Made by a program: the position numbers and the translations under genes. Shown here in pieces: positions 24,251 through 34,318 of a stretch of 64,000 nt of DNA. Origin of the DNA: Gellertiella hungarica (GTDB taxonomy: Bacteria; Pseudomonadota; Alphaproteobacteria; Rhizobiales; Rhizobiaceae); NCBI RefSeq assembly GCF_014197145.1, contig NZ_JACIEZ010000001.1, positions 310,001 to 374,000 on the forward strand, in the 5' to 3' direction. Each line of letters begins with the position of its first letter. Positions within the stretch are counted from its first letter, which is position 1. Below the pieces are notes generated by a model. The model made no database searches. It saw only the letters and a list, made by a program, of their open reading frames with translations, and was not told the origin of the DNA.

Positions 24251-24823
24251 ATGAATGACGTTCCAACCATGGACCGGTACGCCATCATGGCCTGGCGGAA
24301 GGCCGAGCGCGAACGGCTGATTGCGGCCCGGCTTGCCCTGCCGGCAGAGGCGAGAGGCGCGGCATCGGCAAGGATAGCGGCCCTCCTCGAGGAGGCAATC
24401 GGTCTCCGCCCAGGGCTGAAGGCAAGCTTCTACTGGCCCTTCCGCGGCGAACCGGACCTGCGTCCGCTGATCGCCCGTCTCGTCGAGGCGGGCGGCACGG
24501 CCCTGCTTCCCGTGGTGATCGCGAAAGGGCAGCCGCTGGTCTTCCGGCCATGGGCACCCGGCGCCCCCCTCGTGAAGGGCGTCTGGAATATACCCGTACC
24601 CGACACCGAAGAGACGGCCATTCCCGATGTGACGATTGCGCCGCTGGTGGGGTTCGACGGGGCCAATTACCGGCTTGGCTATGGCGGCGGCTTTTTCGAC
24701 CGCACGCTGGCGACGCTTTCGCCGCGCCCGCGGGTGATCGGGATCGGCTACGGCCTTCAGCGCATCCCGACCATCCACCCGCTGCCGCACGACATTCCCA
24801 TGGACGAGATCGTCGTCGTCTGA
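24251..24823 (+). CDS. 5-formyltetrahydrofolate cyclo-ligase family protein, copy 2
   Basis: A 190-residue paralogue of the folate enzyme at 21.7 kb. Motifs are WRKAERERLIAARLALPAEA, FYWPFRGEPDLRPLI, VTIAPLVGFDGANYRLGYGG and GFFDRTLATL. The ATP/phosphate loop is present (GYGGGFFDR). It is only distantly similar to copy 1, so it is more likely an acquired or divergent family member than a recent duplicate. It runs opposite to copy 1 and to 6S RNA, and ends at a bidirectional terminator. Its substrate may differ. Confidence 0.82.
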   Translation: MNDVPTMDRYAIMAWRKAERERLIAARLALPAEARGAASARIAALLEEAIGLRPGLKASFYWPFRGEPDLRPLIARLVEAGGTALLPVVIAKGQPLVFRPWAPGAPLVKGVWNIPVPDTEETAIPDVTIAPLVGFDGANYRLGYGGGFFDRTLATLSPRPRVIGIGYGLQRIPTIHPLPHDIPMDEIVVV

Positions 24824-24828
24824 ACGCG

Positions 24829-24856
24829 AAAAGGCCCGCCGGAGCGGGCCTTTCGG
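24829..24856. terminator. Bidirectional terminator between cyclo-ligase 2 and 6S RNA
   Basis: AAAGGCCCGC-CGGA-GCGGGCCTTT, a 10-bp stem with A/T runs on both sides. It serves the plus-strand gene and the minus-strand RNA. Confidence 0.85.
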
Positions 24857-24865
24857 AATGAGAGT

Positions 24866-25020
24866 GCGATCCACGGCAACCGATGGAGGTTACGATCCTG
24901 GGTGCCTACAAAAGTAGGTGGGCACCGTGTGTCCAGGCCCACGGGCCTGGTCAGGGACAGCTCCCTTAGGATCGAGTATGGCCCCAGGGATTGTGGTTCC
25001 TGTCGGGAAGCGCAGACCGC
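24866..25020 (-). ncRNA. ssrS: 6S RNA
   Basis: 6S RNA binds the housekeeping RNA polymerase and damps transcription when growth slows. The minus strand folds as one long rod about 155 bases long. GCGGTC at the 5' end pairs with GATCGC at the 3' end. The central part has CGATCCT paired with AGGATCG, enclosing CCAGGCCC-GT-GGGCCTGG and CACCTACTTTTGTAGG. The gene follows zapA, its usual neighbour in proteobacteria, and a TATA-like -10 lies 7 bases before the predicted 5' end. Exact ends are inferred from pairing. Confidence 0.88.
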
Positions 25021-25027
25021 AAAATCA

Positions 25028-25033
25028 ATATAG
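25028..25033 (-). promoter_or_regulatory. -10 element of the 6S RNA promoter
   Basis: CTATAT on the minus strand, 7 bases upstream of the predicted 5' end. The -35 region is less clear. Confidence 0.55.
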
Positions 25034-25090
25034 GCGCGATCCCGCTTTCGCGCCAGTAGCCATGCAAAGAATTATCGCGGGGGGAGGGGC

Positions 25091-25468
25091 TCAGTTCGGT
25101 TCGGGAAGGGGGCGGTTCGAGACCTTGGCGGCGATGGCAAGGATCTTCTGGCTCATTTCCTCCAGGGCCGCCGCCGTGACCTCTTCCGCGCGCTGGGCGC
25201 CGGCGACAACCGCGTCGCGGTTGCGGCGCAGGTTTTCCATGTCGCCCTCGAGCGCCTTCAGCCTGCGGGAGGCTTCGGAGAGCTCGTCCATGACCATGAT
25301 GCCGGCCATGACCGTGATGCGCAGGTCGCCGATTTCGCCGAACTGGGCCTTGAGATGGCCGACATAGCGGTCAAACTTCGCGGCGAGCTCGGTGAGGTGC
25401 CCTTCCTGGCCCTCCTCGCAGGCCATGCGATAGGCCTTGCCGTCGATCATTACGGTTACTTGCGCCAT
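25091..25468 (-). CDS. zapA: Cell division protein ZapA
   Basis: ZapA binds FtsZ and bundles protofilaments at the division site. The 125-residue protein starts MAQVTVMIDGKAYRMACEEG and continues LTELAAKFDRYVGHLKAQFG, then EIGDLRITVMAGIMVMDELS, the globular ZapA head. A C-terminal coiled coil (RRLKALEGDMENLRRNRDAV) mediates tetramer formation. It lies between DUF4164 and 6S RNA, all on the same strand, as is common in this group. Confidence 0.92.
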   Translation of the reverse strand: MAQVTVMIDGKAYRMACEEGQEGHLTELAAKFDRYVGHLKAQFGEIGDLRITVMAGIMVMDELSEASRRLKALEGDMENLRRNRDAVVAGAQRAEEVTAAALEEMSQKILAIAAKVSNRPLPEPN

Positions 25469-25509
25469 CGCCTTCGGACTTCCCTCACACTAAAGACATT
25501 GCCGGCGGA

Positions 25510-25782
25510 TCAGCGATCCAGAACGGCGCGGATCGTTTCCATGGCGGTGACCAGGCGCCGCGACACCTCGCGATTGACCTCTTCGAGGCGGTTTGCCCGG
25601 AATTCGGACTGGTCTAGTTCCTGGGCAAGGCGCGACCGGTCCGCATGGACCCGGCGGACCTCGCCCTCGATCTCGCTGTGGTCCTTCTCGCGCTCGAAAC
25701 GCGCGTCCACCGCGCTTTCGAGGCTGCCAATGGCCGCCCTGAGGCTGGCGAGCGCCGCATCAACCGATTTGCCTGCCGACAT
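25510..25782 (-). CDS. DUF4164 coiled-coil protein
   Basis: About 90 residues, nearly all coiled coil: SAGKSVDAALASLRAAIGSL, then AQELDQSEFRANRLEEVNRE, ending VSRRLVTAMETIRAVLDR. This matches DUF4164, a family found next to zapA in Hyphomicrobiales; a division role is inferred from context only. The start at 25782 is supported by a CTGGAAC site and by the family N-terminus; ATGs at 25845 and further upstream are less likely. 41 bases separate it from zapA. Confidence 0.8.
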   Translation of the reverse strand: MSAGKSVDAALASLRAAIGSLESAVDARFEREKDHSEIEGEVRRVHADRSRLAQELDQSEFRANRLEEVNREVSRRLVTAMETIRAVLDR

Positions 25783-26034
25783 CAAACATTGTTCCAGGTG
25801 TTGACCCAAGGGCGACACGCCGCCGGGCTCGAATCGTCCCGCCATCGCGCACCTACTATCCGTCGCACGATATTCTTGCCATTTACCAGCCGTCAACCAA
25901 GCCGCCCGCCGCGGCCGGTTTCCACCGGCGTTGATCACAGGAAATCGAGCCTGACTTGTGCGGAGCCTGCCGGATGCGGTTTGCGGCGGGCTTCGCCGAA
26001 AGCCACGAAAAGCCGTGAAAAACCGCCTGATTTG

Positions 26035-26072
26035 TTGACAGAGGCGGCTGACCTGCTATGGATCAGCCGCCT
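26035..26072 (+). promoter_or_regulatory. Promoter of tkt with an inverted repeat across the -10
   Basis: TTGACA (26035-26040), 16 bases, then TATGGA (26057-26062). A 9-bp inverted repeat GGCGGCTGA (26043-26051) / TCAGCCGCC (26064-26072) brackets the -10 region. It could be an operator or a hairpin in a transcript. The rest of the 350-base gap (25783-26134) shows no gene. Confidence 0.5.
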
Positions 26073-26134
26073 TTTGACGGTCATTCCCGGCGGGAAAAAC
26101 CGTTCCCTTTGACCCGGAACCTCTTGGAACAGTC

Positions 26135-28111
26135 ATGATCTCTCGCGAACAACATAACCGGATGGCGAATGCGATCCGATTCCTGTCCATGGATGCTGTC
26201 GAGAAGGCCAATTCCGGCCATCCGGGCCTCCCCATGGGTGCGGCTGACATCGCAACCGTTCTCTTTACCCGCTCGATGAAGTTCGACCCGAAGAACCCGC
26301 TCTGGCCGGATCGCGATCGTTTCGTGCTCTCCGCGGGCCACGGCTCCATGCTGCTCTACTCTGTGCTGCATCTCGCCGGCTACGAGGACATGACCATCGA
26401 CGAGATCAAGAACTTCCGTCAGATGGGCGCAAAGACCGCCGGTCACCCGGAATATGGCCATGCCACCGGCATCGAGACCACCACCGGCCCGCTCGGCCAG
26501 GGCATCGCCAATGCCGTCGGCATGGCAATTGCCGAGAAGAAGCTTTCGCAGGAATTCGGCTCCGATCTGCAGAACCACTTCACCTTCGTTCTCGCCGGCG
26601 ACGGCTGCCTCATGGAAGGCATCAGCCAGGAAGCGATCTCGCTTGCCGGCCACCTGAAGCTCAACAAGCTGATCGTCATCTGGGACGACAACAACATCTC
26701 CATCGACGGTCCGATCTCGATTGCCGACTCCACCGACCAGCACATGCGCTTCCGCGCCTCCGGCTGGAACACGGTTGCCATCGACGGCCATGATCCGGAT
26801 GCGATCTTCGAAGCCATCGAAAACGCCAAGAAATCCGACAAGCCGACCCTCATCGCGGCCAAGACCGTGATCGGCTTCGGTGCGCCGAACAAGGCGGGCA
26901 CCCACAAGGTGCACGGTTCGCCGCTCGGCGCGGAAGAAATCGCCGCAACCCGCGTGGCGCTCGGCTGGGATGCGGAAGCCTTCTCGGTTCCCGAAGACGT
27001 GACCGCCGCCTGGCGCGAGGCCGGTGCCCGTGGCGCCGCCGTTCGCGCCGACTGGGAAACGCGCCTTGCCGCCTCCGACAAGAAGGCCGAGTTCGAACGC
27101 CGCTTTGCCGGTACGCTGCCCGGCACGCTTGCCGGCGCGATTGCCGACTACAAGAAGAAGCTCGCCGAGGCGAAGCCGACCGTCGCCACCCGCAAGGCCT
27201 CCGAGGATGCGCTCGAGGTGATCAACGGCGTGCTGCCCGAGACCATCGGCGGATCCGCCGACCTCACCGGCTCCAACAACACCAAGACCAGCCAGACCAA
27301 GTCGATCACGCCGACCGATTTCTCCGGCCGCTACCTGCATTACGGCATCCGCGAGCACGGCATGGCGGCTGCCATGAACGGGATTGCGCTCCACGGTGGC
27401 CTCATTCCCTATTCCGGCGGCTTCCTGATCTTCTCGGATTACTGCCGTCCCTCGATCCGCCTCGCCGCGCTCATGGGCATCCGCGTCATCCACGTGCTGA
27501 CGCATGACTCCATCGGCCTTGGCGAAGACGGCCCGACCCATCAGCCGGTCGAGCACATGGCGGCGCTGCGCGCCATCCCGAACCTCCTGATGTTCCGCCC
27601 GGCCGATGCGACCGAAACCGCGGAATGCTGGCAGATCGCTCTGGAAAACCAGCATCGGCCGTCCGGCCTGGCGCTGACCCGCCAGAACCTGATGGCAATC
27701 CGCACCAGCTATTCCGAGCGCAATCTCTGCGCGCTCGGCGCCTATGAGGTCGCAAGCGCCGACAACGCGCCTGTCACCATCTTCGCCTCCGGCTCGGAAG
27801 TGGAAATCGCCATCAAGGCGAAGGATCTGCTCGCCGCCAAGAACATTGCCGCCCGCGTGGTATCGGTGCCCTGCTTCGAGCTCTTTGCCGAGCAGGACGA
27901 GGCCTACCGCAAGTCGGTGATCGGCAATTCGCCGGTCAAGATCGCGGTGGAAGCCGCCATCCGCCAGGGCTGGGATACCTTCATCGGCTCCGACGGCACC
28001 TTTGTCGGCATGAGCTCCTTCGGCGCCTCCGGGCCGTACAAGGAGCTCTACAGCCACTTCGGCATTACGCCGGACCACGTCGCGGAAGCCGCGATCGCCA
28101 AGCTTGCATAA
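26135..28111 (+). CDS. tkt: Transketolase
   Basis: Transketolase moves two-carbon units between sugar phosphates in the pentose phosphate pathway, using thiamine diphosphate and Mg2+. The 658-residue protein contains [35 protein letters not shown] and [20 protein letters not shown]. The cofactor motif [20 protein letters not shown] follows, ending near DDNNISIDG. The transketolase motif is [21 protein letters not shown]. Length and domains are complete. It heads the tkt-gap-pgk cluster and has its own terminator before gap. Confidence 0.97.
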   Translation: MISREQHNRMANAIRFLSMDAVEKANSGHPGLPMGAADIATVLFTRSMKFDPKNPLWPDRDRFVLSAGHGSMLLYSVLHLAGYEDMTIDEIKNFRQMGAKTAGHPEYGHATGIETTTGPLGQGIANAVGMAIAEKKLSQEFGSDLQNHFTFVLAGDGCLMEGISQEAISLAGHLKLNKLIVIWDDNNISIDGPISIADSTDQHMRFRASGWNTVAIDGHDPDAIFEAIENAKKSDKPTLIAAKTVIGFGAPNKAGTHKVHGSPLGAEEIAATRVALGWDAEAFSVPEDVTAAWREAGARGAAVRADWETRLAASDKKAEFERRFAGTLPGTLAGAIADYKKKLAEAKPTVATRKASEDALEVINGVLPETIGGSADLTGSNNTKTSQTKSITPTDFSGRYLHYGIREHGMAAAMNGIALHGGLIPYSGGFLIFSDYCRPSIRLAALMGIRVIHVLTHDSIGLGEDGPTHQPVEHMAALRAIPNLLMFRPADATETAECWQIALENQHRPSGLALTRQNLMAIRTSYSERNLCALGAYEVASADNAPVTIFASGSEVEIAIKAKDLLAAKNIAARVVSVPCFELFAEQDEAYRKSVIGNSPVKIAVEAAIRQGWDTFIGSDGTFVGMSSFGASGPYKELYSHFGITPDHVAEAAIAKLA

Positions 28112-28115
28112 CGGA

Positions 28116-28145
28116 GCGCGCGGGGCCAAAAGCCCCGCGCGTTTT
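28116..28145 (+). terminator. Rho-independent terminator of tkt
   Basis: CGCGCGGGGC / GCCCCGCGCG stem with a CAAAA loop and GTTTT tail, 47 bases before gap. Confidence 0.85.
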
Positions 28146-28191
28146 GCCATCGACCCAAGACGAAGCTTTGATTAAGCGGGAGAGTGTGAAC

Positions 28192-29193
28192 ATGACTGTT
28201 AAAGTAGGCATCAACGGATTTGGCCGTATCGGCCGCAACGTGCTGCGCGCCATCATCGAATCCGGCCGCACCGACATCGAAGTCGTTGCCATCAACGACC
28301 TGGGCCCGGTCGAGACCAACGCTCACCTCATCCGCTACGACTCGGTCCACGGCAAGTTCCCGGGCACCGTCACCGTCTCCGGCGACACGATCGATGTCGG
28401 CCGCGGCCCGATCAAGGTCACCGCGATCCGCGATCCGAAGGAACTCCCCTGGCAGGGCGTCGACATCGCCATGGAGTGCACCGGCCTCTTCACGACGAAG
28501 GAGAAGGCATCGGCCCACCTCTCCAACGGCTCCAAGCGCGTTCTCGTTTCCGCGCCCTGCGACAATGCCGACAAGACGATCGTCTTCGGCGTCAACCACG
28601 GCACGCTGACGAAGGACGACCTGGTCGTCTCGAACGCCTCCTGCACCACCAACTGCCTGGCGCCGGTCGCCTATGTCCTGCACAAGGCCTTCGGCATCGA
28701 GAAGGGCTACATGACGACGGTTCACTCCTACACGGGTGACCAGCCGACCCTCGACACAATGCACAAGGACCTCTACCGCGCCCGCGCAGCCGCGCTGTCG
28801 ATGATCCCGACCTCCACCGGTGCCGCCAAGGCCGTCGGCCTCGTGCTGCCGGAACTGAAGGGCAAGCTCGACGGCTCGGCCATCCGCGTTCCGACCCCGA
28901 ACGTCTCGGTCGTCGACCTGAAGTTCATCCCGTCGAAGAGCGTCACCGCCGAAGAAGTCAACGCCGCCGTGAAGGCTGCCGCCGAAGGCGAGCTGAAGGG
29001 CATCCTCGGTTTCGTGGAATCGCCGCTCGTTTCCGTCGATTTCAACCACGATAGCCATTCCTCGAGCTTCGCCGCCGACCAGACCAAGGTACTCGAGGGC
29101 AACCTCGTGCGCATCCTGTCCTGGTATGACAACGAGTGGGGCTTCTCCAACCGCATGTCGGACACCGCAGTTGCCATGAGCAAGCTCATCTGA
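28192..29193 (+). CDS. gap: Glyceraldehyde-3-phosphate dehydrogenase
   Basis: Oxidises glyceraldehyde-3-phosphate with NAD+ and phosphate in glycolysis. The 333-residue protein starts [20 protein letters not shown], the NAD fold. The active-site motif [12 protein letters not shown] has Cys151, and HSYTGDQP with the catalytic His follows. The C-terminus has [15 protein letters not shown]. The start is preceded by GCGGGAGAG. It lies between tkt and pgk, but an orphan flagellin gene now separates it from pgk. The terminator after gap means pgk is probably transcribed on its own. Confidence 0.97.
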   Translation: MTVKVGINGFGRIGRNVLRAIIESGRTDIEVVAINDLGPVETNAHLIRYDSVHGKFPGTVTVSGDTIDVGRGPIKVTAIRDPKELPWQGVDIAMECTGLFTTKEKASAHLSNGSKRVLVSAPCDNADKTIVFGVNHGTLTKDDLVVSNASCTTNCLAPVAYVLHKAFGIEKGYMTTVHSYTGDQPTLDTMHKDLYRARAAALSMIPTSTGAAKAVGLVLPELKGKLDGSAIRVPTPNVSVVDLKFIPSKSVTAEEVNAAVKAAAEGELKGILGFVESPLVSVDFNHDSHSSSFAADQTKVLEGNLVRILSWYDNEWGFSNRMSDTAVAMSKLI

Positions 29194-29224
29194 CCGCAAG
29201 GCTGAAAAGCACTGGAAATACGGA

Positions 29225-29256
29225 TTGGCGGGGTCGCAAGATCCCGCCAATTTTAT
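29225..29256 (+). terminator. Rho-independent terminator of gap
   Basis: TTGGCGGGGTC-GCAA-GATCCCGCCAA followed by TTTTATTTATTT. Confidence 0.9.
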
Positions 29257-29396
29257 TTATTTCCTTTAATAATTCTTCACTGAGAAAGTAGATCTCCGCT
29301 CGCTACAGTGTTCCCGGGCCTCTTCCTAAAAACAAATTAACCTCTACACATTAGATATTCCAAACATAATAAAACATAAAAACAGGGAATATTTAG

Positions 29397-30347
29397 ATGT
29401 ATACGTTGTCCGTTCCAAGCGGCGCATATAATGCGCTCCGCATACTCGCAGGTATTGACCGGGAAAAAAACGAAAACATCAATCGGCTGTCGACGGGCCT
29501 CAGAATACGCGAGGCCTCGAACAATCCGTCCATGTGGTCCGTGGCAACAGCGGCCCGCAGCCAGGTCAACCTCACCAGCACCGTGGCCGAATCCATGAAC
29601 ACGACGATCGGCGCGGTGACCGTCGCCAGCCAGGCCACGGAACGGCTCCTTCCGTTGCTGAACCGTTTCCGGGATCTTCTCGTGGCGGGCCGGGACGAGA
29701 CCACCGGTCGCCGCGCGATGCAGACCGAGATGGACGATCTGAAACAGCAGATGCTCAGCATCGTCAGGAGCGCAAGCTTCAACGGCGTCAACCTGCTCTT
29801 CCACCGGACCGGCCAGAGCTACAATCTGACGACATCGACAGGTGTCAGCAGCAGCGGCGAGGGCAGCGTGCCCATTACGGAGACCATCGACACCACGGGG
29901 CTGACGCTGGTGGACGAGGTGGCGACCAACGGGGTCATGTCGCGGCCATACAATTATGGCGCCGGCACCTGGCGGCGCCTGTTCGATGAGTATGGCGGCA
30001 ACGCCTTTCGCATCGGGCTTTTCCAGAACGCCACCACCCCGGCCACCGGCTTCTCCTATGAGGCCTCGCTGGGCCTCACGAACCGGATCATCACGGACGT
30101 GAATACGGTTGCTGCTCGGCTGGGGGCGATGAAGGCCCGTTTCGAGGGGCAGCAGTCCTTCCTCAAGCAGCTGTCCGACATCCAGACCACGGCCATCGGC
30201 CGCATGGTCGATGCCAACATGCTGGAGGAGCAGACCCGCTCCAAGGCCATCGAGGCACGCGAGAAGCTGGCTTACGAGGGCCTCGCCATCGCCAACAACC
30301 GGCACAAGCTGGTTCTGCAGCTGTTTTCGCCAACGCCGTCCAGCTGA
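29397..30347 (+). CDS. Flagellin-like protein, orphan copy 2
   Basis: A 316-residue flagellin-family protein between gap and pgk. The N-terminus reads [20 protein letters not shown], then [20 protein letters not shown] and [17 protein letters not shown] (D0/D1). The C-terminus has [20 protein letters not shown] and [20 protein letters not shown]. The middle shares a YGGN motif and overall layout with copy 1, so the two are paralogues. The upstream 140 bases are AT-rich, unlike the surroundings, with CAGGGAA as ribosome site. No flagellar assembly gene is nearby. Whether it is made, exported or polymerised cannot be told. Confidence 0.83.
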   Translation: MYTLSVPSGAYNALRILAGIDREKNENINRLSTGLRIREASNNPSMWSVATAARSQVNLTSTVAESMNTTIGAVTVASQATERLLPLLNRFRDLLVAGRDETTGRRAMQTEMDDLKQQMLSIVRSASFNGVNLLFHRTGQSYNLTTSTGVSSSGEGSVPITETIDTTGLTLVDEVATNGVMSRPYNYGAGTWRRLFDEYGGNAFRIGLFQNATTPATGFSYEASLGLTNRIITDVNTVAARLGAMKARFEGQQSFLKQLSDIQTTAIGRMVDANMLEEQTRSKAIEAREKLAYEGLAIANNRHKLVLQLFSPTPSS

Positions 30348-30483
30348 CGCCAGCCATCAGACCAAAGGCACAGGCGCAAGCGCCGCTTCCGCTTCCAAAA
30401 AGCGGCAGGGTAGGCTTGCGCCGCGCCGCTTCCGGTGTATGGTCCCGCCCGTTCCCATTCTTTCAAAGGAGCGGATGCTTCCC

Positions 30484-31686
30484 ATGGCGGCTTTCAAGAC
30501 TCTCGACGATCTTTCGGATCTATCTGGCAAGCGCGTGCTCGTGCGCGTGGACCTCAACGTACCGGTCAGCGATGGCAAGGTGACGGATTCCACCCGTATA
30601 GAACGCGTGGCGCCCACCATCCTCGAACTGGCGGACAAGGGCGCAAAGGTGATCCTGCTCGCCCATTTCGGCCGTCCGAAGGGCGGTCCGGATGCGTCGA
30701 TGTCGCTCGGCCTCATCGTTCCGGCGGTTGAGGCCGTGCTCGACCGGTCCGTGGCCTTCGCGTCCGATTGCGTCGGTGCTGCGGCTTCCGAAGCCATAGC
30801 GCGCATGAATGCCGGTGACATCCTGCTGCTCGAGAACACCCGCTTCCACAAGGGAGAGGAAAAGAACGAGCCGGGCTTCGTCGCCGAACTCGCCGCCAAT
30901 GGCGACCTCTACGTCAACGATGCCTTCTCTGCGGCGCACCGCGCCCATGCCTCCACCGAGGGTCTCGCCCACCATCTGCCCGCCTATGCCGGCCGCACCA
31001 TGCAGGCCGAGCTGGAGGCGCTGGAAAAGGGTCTCGGCAAGCCGGTCCGCCCGGTTGTCGCCATCGTCGGCGGGGCGAAGGTCTCGACGAAGATCGATCT
31101 GCTGTCCAACCTGGTCAAGAAGGTGGATGCGCTGGTGATCGGCGGCGGCATGGCCAACACCTTCCTGGCCGCCCGCGGCACGGATGTCGGCAAGTCGCTC
31201 TGCGAGCACGATCTCGCCGCGACCGCCAAGCAGATCATGATCGATGCGGCGTCCGCCAATTGCGCGATCGTCCTGCCGGTGGATGGCGTCGTCGCCCGCG
31301 AATTCAAGGCGGGTGCAGCCAATGAGGTCGTCGACATCAACGCCATTCCGGCCGATGCCATGGTGCTCGACGTCGGACCCAAATCCGTGGCCGCGGTCAA
31401 TGACTGGATCTCGAAGGCCGCGACGCTCGTCTGGAACGGACCGCTCGGCGCCTTCGAAATCGAGCCTTTCGACAAGGCGACCGTCGCGGCTGCCCGCCAT
31501 GCGGCGGACTGCACGAAGGCCGGCAAGCTCACCTCCGTCGCCGGCGGCGGCGACACGGTCTCGGCGCTGAACCACGCCGGCGTGGCGGATGATTTCTCCT
31601 ATGTCTCGACCGCAGGCGGGGCCTTCCTCGAATGGATGGAAGGCAAGGAACTGCCCGGTGTTGCCGTGCTCTACGGCGCCCGGTAA
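30484..31686 (+). CDS. pgk: Phosphoglycerate kinase
   Basis: Transfers phosphate from 1,3-bisphosphoglycerate to ADP in glycolysis. The 400-residue protein contains the N-terminal signature [20 protein letters not shown], then [12 protein letters not shown] and [17 protein letters not shown]. The hinge region has [20 protein letters not shown], and the C-terminal ADP site [13 protein letters not shown] with [13 protein letters not shown]. The start at 30484 sits 7 bases after AAGGAGCGG. Downstream is a shared terminator with the convergent chemoreceptor gene. Confidence 0.97.
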   Translation: MAAFKTLDDLSDLSGKRVLVRVDLNVPVSDGKVTDSTRIERVAPTILELADKGAKVILLAHFGRPKGGPDASMSLGLIVPAVEAVLDRSVAFASDCVGAAASEAIARMNAGDILLLENTRFHKGEEKNEPGFVAELAANGDLYVNDAFSAAHRAHASTEGLAHHLPAYAGRTMQAELEALEKGLGKPVRPVVAIVGGAKVSTKIDLLSNLVKKVDALVIGGGMANTFLAARGTDVGKSLCEHDLAATAKQIMIDAASANCAIVLPVDGVVAREFKAGAANEVVDINAIPADAMVLDVGPKSVAAVNDWISKAATLVWNGPLGAFEIEPFDKATVAAARHAADCTKAGKLTSVAGGGDTVSALNHAGVADDFSYVSTAGGAFLEWMEGKELPGVAVLYGAR

Positions 31687-31705
31687 AACTCGTTTCCATG
31701 CAAAG

Positions 31706-31732
31706 GAAAAAGGGGCCGCAAGGCCCCTTTCT
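31706..31732. terminator. Bidirectional terminator between pgk and the chemoreceptor gene
   Basis: AAAGGGGCC-GCAA-GGCCCCTTT, with A/T-rich flanks on the left that give a T tract on the minus strand. Confidence 0.85.
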
Positions 31733-31753
31733 CATGTCTGCCGTGGCGGGATC

Positions 31754-34075
31754 TCAGCTTGCGCGTCGGTAGCCGTCGTGATGGCCGCTTGACCGCGCAT
31801 GGCCAGCGGTGAGCACGAACTGGCCCAGCTGCTCGTCCATGTCGCTCGCTTCCGCGGCGAGCTGGTGGATCGCGGCCGTGGATTCCTGAACCATGTTGGC
31901 GTTCTGCTGGGTCATCTGGTCCAGCTCGGAGACGGCGATGTTGATCGACTTCAGCGTCTCTGCCTCCTCGCGGGTGGACTCGATGATCTCGTGCAGGCGC
32001 CCGTTGATGGCCTCCACGTAATCGCCGATGCCGCGCAGCGCGTTGCCGGCCTTTTCCACCAGCGCCACGCCGTTCTCGACTTCGCCTGTGGATTTCTGCA
32101 GCAGACCGGAGATTTCCTTCGCGGCCTTCGAGGAGCGCTGGGCAAGCTCGCGCACTTCCTGGGCGACGACGGCGAAGCCCTTGCCGCTTTCGCCGGCGCG
32201 GGCTGCCTCTACCCCTGCGTTCAGGGCCAGCAGGTTCGTCTGGAAGGCAATCTCGTCGATCACGTTGATGATCTGGTTGATCTGCCGCGACGACCCTTGG
32301 ATGGCCTCCATGGCAGAGATGGTTTCCTGCATGATCCGGCCGGACTCATGGGCGCCCTCCTTCGCATCGCGGGCGATCTTTTCCGCCTGCTCGCTTCGGG
32401 TGATCTGCATGCGCACGGCTTCCGTGATCGCATTGATGGCGCTTGCGGTCTGGGTGATGGAGGCCGCCTGCCGTTCGGTGCGCACCGCCAGCTGGTCGGC
32501 GCTGCCGCTCATGTGGTGCGAGCTTTCGCGAACGGCATTGGAATTGCCGCCGATCGACGACAGCGTGCCGTTGAGCGTCGCGATCGCGCGGTTGAAGTTC
32601 TGGCGCAGGCTTTCGAGTTCCGGCGGGAAGGCGTCCTCGATCTGGAAGGCGAGGTTGCCGCCCGCAAGCTGGCTGAGACCGGTGTCGAGCTGCTCCACGA
32701 CCCGTTGCAGGGTGCGGGCTTCGGCTTCCTTTTCGGCCATGCGCTGCAGGCGCTCCTTCTCGGTCAGGCTGCGGTTGGCTTCGGTTTCGGCCTCCAGCGC
32801 CCGCTGGTCCAGCAGCGACTGGCGGAACCGTGCGAGCGCACGGGCCATCGTGCCGATCTCGTCCTTGCGCTCCCCGTAGCCGATTTCCGTTTCCAGGTCG
32901 CCTTCGGACACAGAGCGCGTCAGGCCGGCGAGCTTGGCGAGCGGTGCAAAGAGGCGGTTGGCGAAGAAGGCCGTCGCCACGCAGAGCACCGCGAGCACGC
33001 CGAGCCCCATCAGCAGAAGGCTTCGGGCGATTTCGAGCGATCCTGCCTGCAGCTCTTCCGTCGCCACGGTTTCCCCCATCAGGAAGGTGCGGCCTTCGAA
33101 ATCGAGCGGGCGGAAATAGCCTGCCGCCTGCGCACCGCCGATGCTGACGACGTGTTCCGTGACCTTGTCGAGGCCGGCGGCATTGGCGGCTGCCACGGCC
33201 TGTTCGTAGGGGGCGGCATCCATGAGCGCAAGCCTGCCCCCGGCAACGCCGATGGCCTGGCCCGCGTCGTTGATGATGAAGGCGGCTTCGCTGCTGCCCT
33301 GACGAAGGCCCTTGGTGAGCGTGGAGACGAGCGTTTCCTCGCGGACCTCCAGGATGATGACGCCCTTCACCGAGCCGAGCTTCACGATCGGCACCGCATA
33401 GTAGATCGCGGAGTGCTGGGTGGACGGGTCGATGGCGATCCCGGAGAAGGCAGGCTTTGCACCCTCGTCCGTGGCTGCGGCCGCATTTTCCATGGCGCGG
33501 GCAAAGGTCTTGCCGAGCGGGCTCTCTGCCCAGACGGCGCCCTTCAGATCCTGTGCGAAGGAGGGGCCCTTCTTGTAGGAGTAGATCACGTTGCCGTTGC
33601 CGTCCGCGATCATCAGATCGAGGAAGTCGGTCCCGTCGAGAATGGCGGCGACATCGTTCTGGGTCTTCTCGTGGGCGGTGTAGTAATAGATGCTCGCGCC
33701 TTCCGGCTTCACCAGTTTCTCGCGCTCGCCTTCCGGATAGGGATTGTCCGTCACGAAGGTCTTCACCAGCGTATCGGCGGCCTTCTTGCCGCCGGTTTCA
33801 AGCGTCTTCCAGCCGCTGCGCAGGGAGACGATGGCGCTCTGCATGGCCTCGATCTTGGCTACCGAAACCGCCTGGCTTTCCATCTGCGCGAGGGCGGAAT
33901 GCACCATGTCGCCGCGGAACGTCAGGATGCTGTTCATCGAGTTCAGCGTCTGCCGCTCGAAGATCCTGTTGCTGCTGACATAGGCCATGAAATTCAGGGC
34001 GCCGACCGAAAGGATGGTCAGCGCAATAAAAATGGCGATCACCTTGAAGGACAAGGAATGAAACTTCGAAAGCAT
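31754..34075 (-). CDS. Methyl-accepting chemotaxis protein
   Basis: A 773-residue chemoreceptor. The first helix is [20 protein letters not shown]; the periplasmic part of about 330 residues has Cache-like features ([40 protein letters not shown]). The second helix is [20 protein letters not shown], followed by a HAMP domain ([20 protein letters not shown]). The signalling tip reads [20 protein letters not shown] and [20 protein letters not shown], exactly conserved. It reports to CheA; the ligand is unknown. A start at 34099 is possible. The gene is not in a che operon. It may relate to the orphan flagellins only by proximity. Confidence 0.92.
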   Translation of the reverse strand: MLSKFHSLSFKVIAIFIALTILSVGALNFMAYVSSNRIFERQTLNSMNSILTFRGDMVHSALAQMESQAVSVAKIEAMQSAIVSLRSGWKTLETGGKKAADTLVKTFVTDNPYPEGEREKLVKPEGASIYYYTAHEKTQNDVAAILDGTDFLDLMIADGNGNVIYSYKKGPSFAQDLKGAVWAESPLGKTFARAMENAAAATDEGAKPAFSGIAIDPSTQHSAIYYAVPIVKLGSVKGVIILEVREETLVSTLTKGLRQGSSEAAFIINDAGQAIGVAGGRLALMDAAPYEQAVAAANAAGLDKVTEHVVSIGGAQAAGYFRPLDFEGRTFLMGETVATEELQAGSLEIARSLLLMGLGVLAVLCVATAFFANRLFAPLAKLAGLTRSVSEGDLETEIGYGERKDEIGTMARALARFRQSLLDQRALEAETEANRSLTEKERLQRMAEKEAEARTLQRVVEQLDTGLSQLAGGNLAFQIEDAFPPELESLRQNFNRAIATLNGTLSSIGGNSNAVRESSHHMSGSADQLAVRTERQAASITQTASAINAITEAVRMQITRSEQAEKIARDAKEGAHESGRIMQETISAMEAIQGSSRQINQIINVIDEIAFQTNLLALNAGVEAARAGESGKGFAVVAQEVRELAQRSSKAAKEISGLLQKSTGEVENGVALVEKAGNALRGIGDYVEAINGRLHEIIESTREEAETLKSINIAVSELDQMTQQNANMVQESTAAIHQLAAEASDMDEQLGQFVLTAGHARSSGHHDGYRRAS

Positions 34076-34318
34076 GTCGATACCCGCGTTTCTACTCATT
34101 CGGACCGGCGGCATCCGTCCAGCCACGCGTTCGATTGACAGGCAGACCCGACGGCGCGGAGGGGCCGGCAACGCTCATGTTGCTCCCAGCGGGCAAAGAT
34201 GGCTCATGTTGTGACTGCTGTCTTAATTGCGAGTAAAGAATAATTATTATTCGAACCGTGTTTTTGTTTTGTTCACTTTTCTCTGGCCCTTCTGCTTTCA
34301 AAGACCCTATGGTGAACC

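Noticed and set aside
34223-34237. CtrA box upstream of the chemoreceptor gene
   Set aside because: TTAA-N7-TAAA is one base off the full consensus; kept out because single-mismatch sites are expected by chance in AT-rich leaders.
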